Part shown: in pieces, positions 24,804 through 35,493 of the stretch
How the letters are laid out: the number at the start of each line of letters is the position of its first letter
Numbering within the stretch: the stretch's first letter is position 1
Origin: Zanthoxylum bungeanum
Taxonomy: Eukaryota > Streptophyta > Magnoliopsida > Sapindales > Rutaceae
Reading direction: 5' to 3'
Assembly (NCBI GenBank): GCA_019454045.1
Contig: SKCR01017742.1
Coordinates: 62,001 to 126,000 of the forward strand
Length of the DNA: 64,000 nucleotides
Made by a program: the position numbers and the translations under genes
The notes under the pieces: model-generated
Seen by the model: the letters and a program-made list of their open reading frames with translations, nothing else
Told to the model about the DNA's origin: nothing
Database searches by the model: none

Positions 24804-26876
24804 TGATGAGCGGAAAATATATCAATATTTACCGCCCCTTTTACTTAATATTTTGTTTAGTTTCTCGGGTTTGATGAACGTTTTGATGTGTTTTAGTTTA
24901 TTTTGCAGATAAAATAATATCGGGTCTCAATGAAATCATTTAGGACGAAATGTGGATCAAATAAGGGAAATTATTGGACTTGATATATTAATTTTGAAGA
25001 TTGGAAATTTGAAAGGGAGTTTTTGACGAAGTGCAGTTTTGGAAATTCCAGTTTTGCGTATCTGTCGTATTTTGGGCATAACTTTTTACTCAGATATCGG
25101 ATTGAGCTGATTCAAGTTCCAGATTAAAGAAGACTCAAAGATCTACAACTTTGAAAGAGAAAATATTTTCGAATTCTGATGATTTCATGACCGAAATTGA
25201 TGAACCATCGAGAAGTGTGTGGAGTGTAATTATTAAAAGTCATTATCAATCATTTTCAAAGCAAAATATTAATTAATTAATAATTAATAAAAATTATCAA
25301 ATCAACACCAAACAAGATAAGCAATTAGTGGAGCAATTATGGATTTGGTGGAGTAATTAGTGGAGAAATTAATAATGGATTTGGTGGAGAATTTGATGGA
25401 TGATTTGATGTTGGCAAAATTTTGCCTATAAATACCAAGCCATTTCATTTGTAAAATTCATACTTTCTTCCTTGAAATTCTTAATGAATAAATAAGAAGA
25501 TTGTATCTAGTTTGTTTATTTTTAGTTTTCAGTAATTAATTTTCAGTTTCGCACTTTCTTTTATTTACTTTTCAGTTTTTACTTTCCGCAATTTACTTTT
25601 ACTCACAATACTTTTCTTTCTTTAATTTTTCAGTTTTTACTTTTCAGTAATGAGGAGGTAATTTCCCAAGCTAGGGTGAAAGGTAATTCTTTTACTATTA
25701 CTATTTAGATTAATCTCCCTTAAAAATAATATATTCACTATTTAAAATACTGATTAATAAAGGATACCGCTATATTGGTCGGTTGGCAATTCAATTTAAT
25801 CTGGTTAAACCTGACTAATCAAGGATACCGCCAGATTGGTCGGTTGGTAAATTTATTTTGGTACCGCCTTTATGGCTGGATTATGGACAAATATTACCGC
25901 CTATATGGCTGGTTGGACTTAATTTGACTTAATCAGGATACCGCCAGATTGGTCGGTTGGTAAAATAATATCACAAGTTTATATATTATTTATATGGGAG
26001 ATATCTAAATTAGTAGTAGTAAAAGTAATTCCTTTTACCTTAGCATTTTATTTTATTTTACTTTTCAGCTTTTACTTTACCGCAATTACTTTCAAGCATT
26101 TTCATTTTATGTCTTTTACTTTTAAGTTTTTATTAGCCCTAGTTATGTGTGGTAACTAAATTAGTTATCTGGGGTTGTGATGAAATCCAATATCACCGTT
26201 TTATAAGGGTTAGATTATAGCTTGGGTAATATAAAGATTTATTTATTGTGTCTTAAACTTAATGCTTTTTCATTAACTGGCCATTAATAAAATTGATCTG
26301 GTAAATCTAAAATGAACTAGACATAGGGATTTTAGGTTTCAGCCTTAGACTCAATAGCCCACGATCTTCCTTGAGGATAGATAACCCTTTAATAGATTTC
26401 CTTACAGGATAGGAATATACCTGTTGGGCGGGGGTAGCCATAATGGAACTTAAACTTAATGAATCCAGATAATTTGGTTGACATAGACATATGGTTCAAT
26501 TGGGTTAAACTGGGTATTTGTGTCTGACCATCGACAGAGGCTTACACATAATTTAGTGTTCCAGGTTAATAAATCAATATATTACCCAACTTTAAGATAA
26601 CCACTTCATCTTTAAAATGATATTGGAAGAAATCACAACCCTAGATAGTTTTTAATATTGAATTTTCTTAAAACCTATTTTCGACAATTTTATTTACTTG
26701 CTTTTAAATTTAGAATCGTCACCATTTCAAATCAATCAATCAACTTGTTAGATATTAGTAATCATTCGACCTCATAAAATTAATAGTTTAGATATTAAGT
26801 CCTCGTGGGATCGATATTTTTATACTACTTGAACGATACGTGCGCTTGCGTTATACGTGTGTGTTTACGCCGGTCA
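24804..26876 (+). repeat. Solo LTR of the Athila-like family (element E family)
   Basis: A 2073-bp sequence beginning TGATGAGCGG and ending GCCGGTCA, flanked by CAAAG at 24799-24803 and 26877-26881. It is the reverse complement match of the LTRs of element E (53572-55218 and 60924-62999), including the ends. It has no internal region, so it is a solo LTR left by LTR-LTR recombination. It contains repeats around TACTTTTCAG (25540-25650) and around GGATACCGCCAGATTGGTCG (25760-25960). It is absent from the sister copy of C's leader (near 21160), which gives the empty site. Confidence 0.95.
25437..25444 (+). promoter_or_regulatory. TATA box of the solo LTR
   Basis: TATAAATA in the context TTGCCTATAAATACC, kept in the related LTR of E (62431-62438, minus strand). 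Likely the LTR promoter, inferred from the motif and its conservation. Confidence 0.6.
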
Positions 26877-27934
26877 CAAAGCATGTTATCAATCAATCTA
26901 ATCCAATTAATTAATTTGAAATTAATGACCATCCAATGTTCAAACAACGATTTGATTTACGCGAGTCCAACTCGTTTAAGAATAAGTACTCAAAGTACGA
27001 ATTCTTGAATTATATCAAACTACAATATTAAATCCAATTTAATTTGTGTTCAATAATAATTCTTAATTTAATTGCAAATTAAATAATTACACTTTATTAA
27101 TGAGCCTTTGCGACTTAGATTCTAAATCTAATCTTTACGGGTCTCAAAGCCCAATTAACATCCAATGTCAATTTAATTAAAGTCCAATGGGCTTTCAATT
27201 AATTTATAAGGCATGGACTTTGGCAACCAAAGCCCAATAAGGAATCACCATTTGCTAAAAATCAATTTAGGCCCATTAGGCCCAATTAAAATTTTAAAGG
27301 CCCATTTAATCATATTTGGACTTTAGGGAAATGGTTTTAGGCCCAATTGGATCCAACCAATTAACCTAAACCAAACTTGGCCCAACCAAGCCCATTAAGC
27401 CCAAATACAACTTATAAGCCCAATTCCAAATTTAGCCCAACCAATTTAATCACAATATTCCAAATATCACAATTAAATTATTTAAAGTGTATTAGCCATA
27501 ATTAATTAGTCAAATTAACATTTCAAAAATACCAATTTACATAATTAATCATGTTTATCATCATCAACACATGTCCAACATTATTGAATCAAAATCAATT
27601 TATTTCCATGCTTTTGAAGCTCACGGAAATTTAGGGATTTTAAATCCGATTTCGATTTTAATCCAATTAAATCCTAAATCACATTTATCCCAAGTCTTTC
27701 AATTCATCCAATGATCAAAAAACAAAAATCACCATGACTATTTAGAGCATTTAACTTTCGGCCAAGCCAAATTTTGGGGATAAAATAATCCAATTCAATT
27801 TTCATCAAATTGATCATGCATAACTCCAAGTTATCATCATTCAAGCATACTCAATCAATCAATTTTATCAAATCATGCTCAAATCAATTTTACCCTAATT
27901 CAATTTCATGCTTAATCAAGGCTCTTTATACCAT

Positions 27935-29903
27935 TGTAGGGTTTTCTAGGTCAAACCAATATCATATTAAGCTATGAAATGTGCGAATACAATAAAGTAA
28001 AGTTGCGGAAATACTCACTTTGATCGGCTTTGCGATGCGAAGATCAAAAAACTTTCTGCTCCAAGCTATTCCCTTGAGACTCTCGGCCAAGCTCCATTTG
28101 TGCTCCTTGTGTTGTCTTCAAGCTAAAATCTTTGATTTGAGATTCCATGCTCATGAATGGGTTTCCCTATCACCTTTATGTGACCCATTGGATGTGCTAG
28201 CATCATGAAAATTTTGCAACAAAATTTCCTTAAAGCTTTTGTTGCTCTCGGCCATGAGAGGAATTTGACAGAATAAGGCACCTTGTGCCGTGAGTTGGAG
28301 AGGGAGAGAAGAAGAGGATGAAGTTGTGTGTTGTATTTTGATTTCAAAAACCAAGTCAAATGATATACCAAAATTAATTAAAAAATGGTATTTGTCATTC
28401 AATCCATCACACTTGAGTGTTTGGTAAGTTACCATCAAATCCCATCAACTTCCATCAACCAAAAGGTGATGTGATAGACAAGTGATGTGACTAGTGGGCC
28501 CCATTTGATTCGAAATGCGAGTGGGCCCGCAAACACTCCCGGGCTCAGGTTCGTTAATTCCGAATAAAAGAATTTTCCGTTGCGACGTAATTAAATCAAA
28601 TTTAATTAAATAATTATGCCTAGCAAAATTACTATTCACGTCGCTAACGAATTAATTCTAAATTAACTTGTTCGCCCGAATTAAAATCCAATTTTAATTC
28701 CACGTCGAAATCTAATTTCTTTTAATATATCGAATATATTATTTTATCGATTAATTCCAAATTAATCGTTCTCTCTCTTTTATATGAATTTTATCCCAGA
28801 TAAAATTCTCCGTAATTAATCCTAGATTAATTCTCTCTTATTAATTAATCCCAGATCAATAATGTACGAGTCATACGTCATCGGTGAATCTTCGGGAAGC
28901 GACCCATGAGATCCCTGGATATGTTGGCAGTAAATCCGGTCGTCTGACTATCCGAACACGTACGTACCAACTAATATGTTTTTACCGATTTACAAGACAT
29001 GGTTGGTTTCTAGCAAAGCACCGTGCCTACCCATTCTCCAGAAATATTCTTAAAGGAATATGTAATCTATATCAGATGTAGTATATGTAGTATTGCATAT
29101 TGCGATCCAGTATTAGATGTCACGTGCTAGGCTTGGGGCTGGAATTGTGTCTGCCCCGTACGAAGCACATATCGGATCTCTGGTAACTAGTCTTTATAAT
29201 CGGATAAACATGACCTAGTCATATTATCCCGATAGCTACAGCATATAAGAGTACCAGTTCCGTATCCTACGTGACCATCATCTCCATATGACTGAAGTGA
29301 TACTTCCATCTTGACATCACACCCAATACACTACGATTCTCAATATACCCAGAAGAGGTGTACACAGAACCTGTTAAAGCCTTGGACGACCAAAACCAAA
29401 GTATATTGATTGTCGCAAGTATTAGCGATGCAAGTCTCAGTTTAAGACCAAATACACCTACCCTGATTCGGACTTCCATAGACACATAGTCATACTACCA
29501 ATGGAATTCTGAAGGGTCTATCCATAGCGAAGCTGTTTCCGTACCATCGGTAAACACAACCTCCTATTACACTTGCATAAGTATCCAATACCCAAATATA
29601 TGAGAACTATGCCGTTATGCTCCCATAACACGCACAAGTGCAATACTTATCTATTCCGCATTATCGATGTCCAGTCTCGATAATACTACGACTAGGGATG
29701 TTTTAATGATTAAACCTTAGTGGATTAATATTGTCTCATATCTTATTAATCCGGAACTAATCATATGGACTTTTATCATTTATATATCCCGGTAATCTAA
29801 TTACAAATGATAAAAGAGCAATTTCCTTTGTCACATAGTTAATTTGTACAACAACACCATGTTCTGTAGAAATAGTGATGCTATGGGTCATAATTGTCCA
29901 ACA
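27935..29903 (-). repeat. 5' LTR of copia C
   Basis: 1969 bp. On the minus strand it starts TGTTGGACAATT at 29903 and ends CCTACA at 27935, next to the PBS. It aligns with 4375-6355 with scattered substitutions, more than between the two LTRs of D. Followed on the right by CAAAG (29904-29908). Confidence 0.95.
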
Positions 29904-31255
29904 CAAAGCTAGACTTGTAGCGAAAGGGTATCGTCAACGACATGGTGTCGATTACGACGAAACTTTTTCACCAGTTGCCATGATTAAATCCATTAGGATA
30001 ATGCTTGCTATTGCTGCATATTTCAATTACGAGATATGGCAGATGGACGTCAAAACCACTTTCCTTAACGGAAACCTTTTGGAGGATGTTTATATGCAGC
30101 AGCCTGACGGTTTTGTCGTACCAAAACTTGGAAACAAGGTTTGTAAGTTAAATCGATCCATTTATGGATTGAAGCAAGCATCACGTATTGGAACCAACGT
30201 TTTGATGAGATCATAAAAGAATATGATTTCGTTCAAAACGAAGTTGATCCTTGTGTATATAAGAAGGTTAGTGGGAGCACACTGACATTCATTGTCCTTT
30301 ACGTTGATGATGTATTGCTTATTGGCAATGACATTCCCATGTTAACATCGGTGAAAGATTGGCTTTCATTAAAATTCTCCATTAAGGATCTGGGAGAAGC
30401 AGCTTTTATTCTAGGAATAAAGATCTACCGGGATAGATCTAGAAAGCTACTTGGACTCTCCCAGAGCATGTACATTCATAAAGTGTTGAAGAGATTCAAC
30501 ATGGATCAGTCCAAGAGGGGACTGTTTCCAGTGTCACATGGTGTCACCCTATCTAAGGACATGTGTCCTAAAACTCAAGATGAGAGAGACAACATGAATT
30601 GAATACCGTTCGCCTCGGCAGTCAGATCGTTCATGTATGCCATGATATGTACGCGACCTGATGTCTCATATGCTTTGAGCATGTGTAGTCGTTGTCAGGC
30701 CGATCCAGGTAATAGTCACTCGATGGTGGTTAAGAATATCCTAAAGTATCTTAGACGAACTAAGGATGCTTTCTTAATCTATGGAGATGGAGAACTTGAG
30801 GTAACTGGGTATACCAACGCAAGTTTCCAAATCGATAAAGACGACTACAAGTCACAATCTGGGTACATATTTTGTTTGAATAACGGAGCAGTAAGCTGGA
30901 AATCTTCCAAGCAAGAGACTGTTGTCGATTCAACAACAGAAGAGAAGTATATTGCTGCAGCTGAAACAAAAGAGGCAGTTGGAGAATTCCTAATTTGATT
31001 AGGAACAAAGTATAAATTGTATTGTGACAATAACGGGGCTATAGCGCAGGCTAAGGAACTGCGGTCTCATCAATGATCCAAGCATGTTCTTCGATGTTTC
31101 CATCTGAATCGTGAGATCATACATCATGGCGATGTGAAGATCGAGAAGGTCGCATCAGAGGACAACATTGCAGATCCGCTGACGAAAGTTATTCCTCAGC
31201 AAAAGTTTGAGCGACATGTACATAGTTCAGGTATTAGATACTTGAGTGACTGGCT
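29904..31255 (+). pseudogene. RT and RNase H of copia A, second part
   Basis: Continues A after insertion C. RT resumes with KARLVAKGYRQRHGVDYDETFSPVAMIKS, written here in parts: KARLVAKGYRQ, DYDETFSPVA, then DVKTTFLNG and YGLKQAS, all typical copia RT motifs. A frameshift follows near 30190. YVDD is intact at 30300-30311. RT ends in DLGEAAFILGIKIYRDRS and a stop near 30600. RNase H (from about 30633) has TRPDVSYALS, SGYIFCLNNGAVSWKSSKQE and DSTTEEKYIAA, then a break near 30998 and a final part with the LYCDNNGAIAQAK-like motif (about 31015-31060). Not functional. Confidence 0.92.
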
Positions 31256-31273
31256 ATAGGCCAAATGGGAGAT

Positions 31274-31814
31274 TGTTAGACAATTATGACCCATAGCTTC
31301 GCTATTTGTAAAAGACATTGTGGTTTTTGTACAATTAATTATGTAGCAATGGAAATTGCATTTTATCATTTTGTAATTTGATTACTTAAATATATATGAT
31401 AAAAGTCCTTATGATTAGTTCCAGATTATAAGATATGAGACAGTATCAATCCATAACGGTTTAATAATTAAATATCCCTAGTCGTAGTATTATCGAGATT
31501 GGACATCGATAATGCGGAATAGACTAGTATTGCACTTGTGCGTGTTATTGAAGCGTAACGACATAGTTCTCATATATTTAAGTATTGGATACTTATGCAA
31601 GTGTGATAGGAGGTTGTATTTACCGATGGTACGGAAACAGCTTCGCTCTGAATAGACCCCGCAGAATCCCATTGGTAGTATGACTATGTGTCTATAGGAA
31701 TCCGCATCAGGGTAGGTGTATTTGGTCTTAACCTGAGACTTGCATCGCTAGTACTTGTGACTATCAATACGCTTTGGTTTTGGTCGTCCGGGACTTTAAC
31801 AGGTTTTGTGTACG
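31274..31814 (+). repeat. 3' LTR of copia A, first 541 bp
   Basis: Starts TGTTAGACAATTATGACCC right after the purine tract CAAATGGGAGAT (31262-31273). It aligns with the first part of B's 3' LTR (49626 onward) until ...TTTTGTGTACG at 31814. There a Tat/Ogre-like LTR begins; the rest of A's LTR is not seen on the far side. Confidence 0.88.
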
Positions 31815-32383
31815 TGTGGGACACAGAAACTGGGTGACACATGCTGTTTCGGGCTCGCGGCCCGGTTGGGAGTACGGAGTAGCCCACGGGGGACTAAACC
31901 GGAGAATAATGGAGTCGCCACCCGGTGTGAACCAGGAAAATGATTTAAGGCGCACTCACCCCTCGCAAGGGAAGACCTCAAACCGTTGGGTTCAGAATGG
32001 TCTCTTACTTATGCCATTTGTAATAAAATGATTTGTGCAATAATTCAACCAAGCCTAAGCAACATTTATTTCCAAGGATAATTTACTCCTAAGTTCGCAT
32101 GCATAAGTACAAAGCTCATATCTAAGTTTGCATATAACACATTTTTCATGTTTGCATACAACCTATTTACATATAATCTAGGTTCGAATTTGCATGCATA
32201 AAGGTAAATTAACATACGGCAAACATACAACTTAATAAGCACATTGTACTCATACATGTGAGGAATACAGATAAATGGAAATTGTACAATCATGCGAAAT
32301 AAAGAGAAGCAATCAGATTCGTAATACAAAGGGATAACTAATAGGGGCAATTATGCATGAAATATGATGAAAAAGACTCAGTT

Positions 32384-32620
32384 CAGTGTGTGTTCGTTTG
32401 TGTAGCGTTCGTAAATGCGTTCAGACGGTAAACAAAGGTTCGCGTTCGTGTAGCGTTTGAAAACCCGTTCGGATGGTAGCAGAAGGTTCGACCTAATACA
32501 TGATAAAATGAAGAAAATACGTGCGTGTTCGTGTAGCGTTTGTAAAACGCGTTCGAATGGTAAACAGACGGTTCGCGTTCGTGTAGCGTTCGAGAACGCG
32601 TTCGAACGAAACCAGACCTG
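32384..32620 (-). repeat. Short tandem array in the Tat/Ogre-like LTR
   Basis: About four imperfect units sharing TTCGTGTAGCGTT and GCGTTCGAATGGTAAAC-like parts, starting near 32384, 32440, 32526 and 32577. A related inverted piece lies at about 34260-34300. No coding meaning. Confidence 0.8.
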
Positions 32621-32654
32621 GTGCATGCAACACATACATACATAAACAAATCTA

Positions 32655-33165
32655 CAATGTAGGACCTCACGTGTCCGATTGAACTCATTCCCATCCAATC
32701 ATGTGTACCTCGCCCGGCGCGGTAAAGCATCCTGGTAAAGGATTTTAACCCCTCGAAATAGAGGACCTTTAATTCGACTTACTAAGCCCATGCGCTAATA
32801 ACACAATGCATATAAGAAATAAAAAGAAACAACAATATTGGACTTCGTATACCCGATTGAACACATCTCACATTCAACCAAATATACATCGTCCGGCGCG
32901 GCAAATCATCGTGGTAAATGATTTTAACCCCTCGAAATAGAGGACCTTTAATCGCACTTACTAAGCCCATGCGCTAATAACACAATACATATAAGAGATA
33001 AAAAACAACATATCGGACTTCGTATACCCGATTGAACACATCTCACATTCAACCGAATATACATCATCCGGCGCGGCAAAGCATCGTGGTAAAGGATTTT
33101 AACCCCTCGAAATAGAGGACCTTTAATCGTACTTACTAAGCCCATGCGCTTTACCTCATCATTAC
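32655..33165 (-). repeat. Three tandem units of about 177 bp in the Tat/Ogre-like LTR
   Basis: Each unit holds CCGATTGAAC, CGGCGCGGYAAA, AACCCCTCGAAATAGAGGAC and CTTACTAAGCCCATGCGCT. The shared word TTTTAACCCC recurs at about 32743, 32922 and 33097. Unit 1 is the most diverged. ORFs on the minus strand across them are repeats of the same frame (RGVKI.YHD..PRR). Confidence 0.88.
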
Positions 33166-33924
33166 TCAAACAAATAACATGCAGAATTTAAATAGCGGAT
33201 AATAAACGAATCAAAACAACATAAAAAAAAATATGCGCCATTTGCTCAAGTGGTACGTGGAGTTGTATCCAAAGTACAGACCGCACTACCGTCCATTCGG
33301 ATTCGCTACGAAATTTATGTCTTGCTTTCCATCCTATATACCACAAGAGGCGACACATTTTCCATTTTATTCAAAACACAACATGCATCCATGAATGACT
33401 CTCATACGAAATAAATAGGTAAAACAATTACAAGATGATTAAAAATGAATACAAAAAGTGCCCACAGGTCTAACCTTTTATGTCGACTCTCGGAAGTACC
33501 GTACGCGGTCTTCAGAAGGGGGGATGCTCCGCAACTCCTCCGGTTCACTGGTTCAACGTTTCCCTTTGATGCTTCACTTTCGGGCTGCCGTTTTCCCTCC
33601 ATTTCGCTACTGTTTTGCTGCTGTTTTGCTGCTGTATTCTTACTGTTTTAGGTGATATTATAGTATAGTTTTTAGTTACTGTTTTGGGGATTTAGGGGCT
33701 GTGATTTTCGATAGTTTAGGGCCGTATGGGCGTTGTGATTTTTGGTAGTGTAGGGGGATTATATGGGGCTGCTGTTTCGGTGGATGTAGGGAGGAGGAGG
33801 AGAGAAAATTCTTTGTTGTTTTTTTGAGTGTATTATGTGGGAATGAGCTAGGTTGTCAATGCCTTGTAGAATTTTTATGGTTTGTATGAATGTGCTAGCC
33901 CCTTGGATGTGTGGTGGAGGCTTC

Positions 33925-33932
33925 TTTTTATA
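33925..33932 (-). promoter_or_regulatory. TATA box candidate of the Tat/Ogre-like LTR
   Basis: Minus-strand TATAAAAA in the context GCCTATAAAAAGAAGCC, about 560 bp from the LTR start; a plausible LTR promoter by motif alone. Confidence 0.5.
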
Positions 33933-34494
33933 GGCAAAGGCTAGGGTTAATCCTGTTGGAGAAGGAATGAGAGATCATGCAATAAAGGTGAGATATTTTT
34001 TATGTTATACAAGGAAAATAAAAGATTGATTGGAGACAAGATTTGGCTAAATTGGGGGTGATTTATTTTTTGTTTAGGTAAGTGGATTTGTTATTTTTTA
34101 GTAGGTGATTATCTTATATTTGGTATGTGATTTATAGATTTGCTTTAATTTCACCATGTGTTAAATATGCATTTTATTAATTGGGATGTGTTTTATTGGC
34201 TTTGGTGGGCTAATTGGGCTTGGGTGTGAGGCTAGCAGCAAAACCAGAAATACCGATGCCATTCGAACGCCGATTCGAACGCTACACGAATGCCCGCAAT
34301 CTGCTTGATGTTCGAACGTGGTCACGAATGCAGCATGGATGAAAAACAGTGAACTTGTGAAATGAATCTGATGACATGCTTATTCTGAATTTCCCCTTCC
34401 GACGTCCGTTTCCCGCGACTTTCGTGACTTTAAAGGTAGTGTCTGCAAATGAGACTCATCATAGGGACTTATATGCAAAAATGCAGTGCCTACA

Positions 34495-35493
34495 GTCACC
34501 CCCACTTTGATGGGACTTGTGTAACGTGTAACAGTGACAATTCTATCAAAGTTATGCAATGCATTTTTACTTACCTGGCTCGCCAGCTGCCACTTGACTT
34601 GCCATGTGTTGAGTTGAGTCGATTTGGTGGTGAGGTACTGCGACCCCTGGTTCATTCTCGAACCGTGGCTGTCATGTGGTCTATTCCTGAACCTTTACCG
34701 TGAGGTGTCCATTCCCGAACCGTTACTGTGATGTGGTCCATTCCAGAACCGTTACTGTAATGTGGTCCATTCCAGAACCGGTACTGTAAAGTGGTCCATT
34801 CCCGAACCGTTACTGTGATGTGGTCCATTCCAAAACCGTTACTGTGAGGTGGTCCATTCCCGAACCGTTACTATATGAGGTGGTCCATTCCCGAACCGTG
34901 TTTCCATTCCTGGAGTGCCATTCTCGGCTTGTTCATTCTCGAACTCTGCTCCATTATTGGATTGCCTTTCTCGGCTTGTTCATTCTCAAACTCTGCTCCA
35001 TTCTCGGATTGCCATTCTCGGCATGTTCATTCTAGAACCTTGCTCCATTCTTGGATTGCCATTCTCGGCTTGTTCATTCTCGAAACTGTGTTTCCATCCT
35101 CGGAGTGCCATTCTCAGCTTGTTCATTCTCAAACCTTACTCTATTCTCGGCAAAACTGATACTGAACTAAAGTGGGCCTCGCCTTCAGAGTGCCATACTC
35201 GGCCAGACTGATTCTGAACTAATGTGGGCCTCGCCCCCAGAGTGCCATACCCGGCAGAACTGATACTGAACTATGTGGGCCTCGCCCTCAGAGTGCCATA
35301 CCCAGTAAGACTGATTCTGAACTAAAGTGGGCCTCCCCCCAGAGCGCCATACCCGGTAAGAGTGATTCTGATAAATATATGGGCCTCGCCCCTAGAGTGC
35401 CATACCCGGCAAGACTAATTCTGATAAATATGGGGGCCTCACCGCCAGAGTGCCATACCCGGCAAGATTGATATTGATGCTAACATGGGTCAA
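34495..35493 (-). mobile_element. 3' untranslated end of the Tat/Ogre-like element, minisatellites
   Basis: Starts at the purine tract 34495-34510 and then becomes a chain of three minisatellites: units of about 29 bp (TGGTCCATTCCCGAACCGTT, 34648-34900), units of about 45-55 bp (GCCATTCTCGGCTTGTTCA, 34905-35150), and units of about 55 bp (GAGTGCCATACCCGGCAAGA, 35165-35480). Minisatellites before the 3' LTR are known from Tat/Ogre elements. The coding part of the element is missing: at about 35493 the sequence changes into a truncated copia LTR. Plus-strand ORFs across 34820-35211 are only repeat translations. Confidence 0.78.

Larger units (their letters stand above)
23558..27934 (-). other. 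Leader of copia C, second copy, interrupted by a solo LTR
   Basis: Same leader as 19911-22217. Hairpins at 23558-23583, 23611-23638 and 23671-23698. Palindromic motif at 23946-23960 (one base changed), 24216-24230 and 24308-24322. The PBS, minus-strand TGGTATAAAGAGCC at 27920-27933, lies one base from the 5' LTR and resembles the tRNA-iMet complement. The stretch 24804-26881 is foreign. Short ORFs here, such as 24034-24279, are leader sequence read by chance. Confidence 0.75.
4375..29903 (-). mobile_element. Copia element C, nested in A and itself host to D and a solo LTR
   Basis: Minus-strand copia element with 5' LTR at 27935-29903 and 3' LTR at 4375-6355, both bounded by TG/CA type ends (the internal end of the 3' LTR has decayed to TA). 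The PBS next to the 5' LTR resembles the tRNA-iMet complement. Its body is interrupted by copia D (8075-18540, in integrase) and by a solo gypsy LTR (24804-26876, in the leader). A segment from pre-integrase through leader to 85 bp of LTR is duplicated (18652-22300 and 22301 onward). All coding parts are broken and most of RT is deleted. Confidence 0.92.
31815..34494 (-). repeat. 3' LTR of a Tat/Ogre-like gypsy element
   Basis: About 2.68 kb. On the minus strand it begins TGTAGGCACTGCATTTTTG at 34494 and its far end is at the TGTGGGACAC of 31815 (+ strand). To its right lies a purine tract on the minus strand (AAAGTGGGGGTGAC), so this is a 3' LTR. The same first 19 bases appear at 63982-64000. 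The long LTR plus minisatellite-rich 3' untranslated region are typical of Tat/Ogre elements; the lineage is inferred. Short overlapping ORFs here (32378-32730, 33402-33655) are repeats read by chance. Confidence 0.75.

Noticed and set aside
32378..33169. ORFs of 60-115 codons on the minus strand in the Tat/Ogre-like LTR
   Set aside because: They run through tandem repeats of the LTR and repeat the same peptide; no gene.
34820..35211. Three overlapping + strand ORFs (repeats of VHSRTLLHS)
   Set aside because: They are translations of the minisatellite in different frames, with no start context or family match.
34648..35480. Regular direct repeats resembling a CRISPR array
   Set aside because: Units are adjacent or nearly so, change gradually, and have no unique equal-length spacers; this is a plant retroelement minisatellite.
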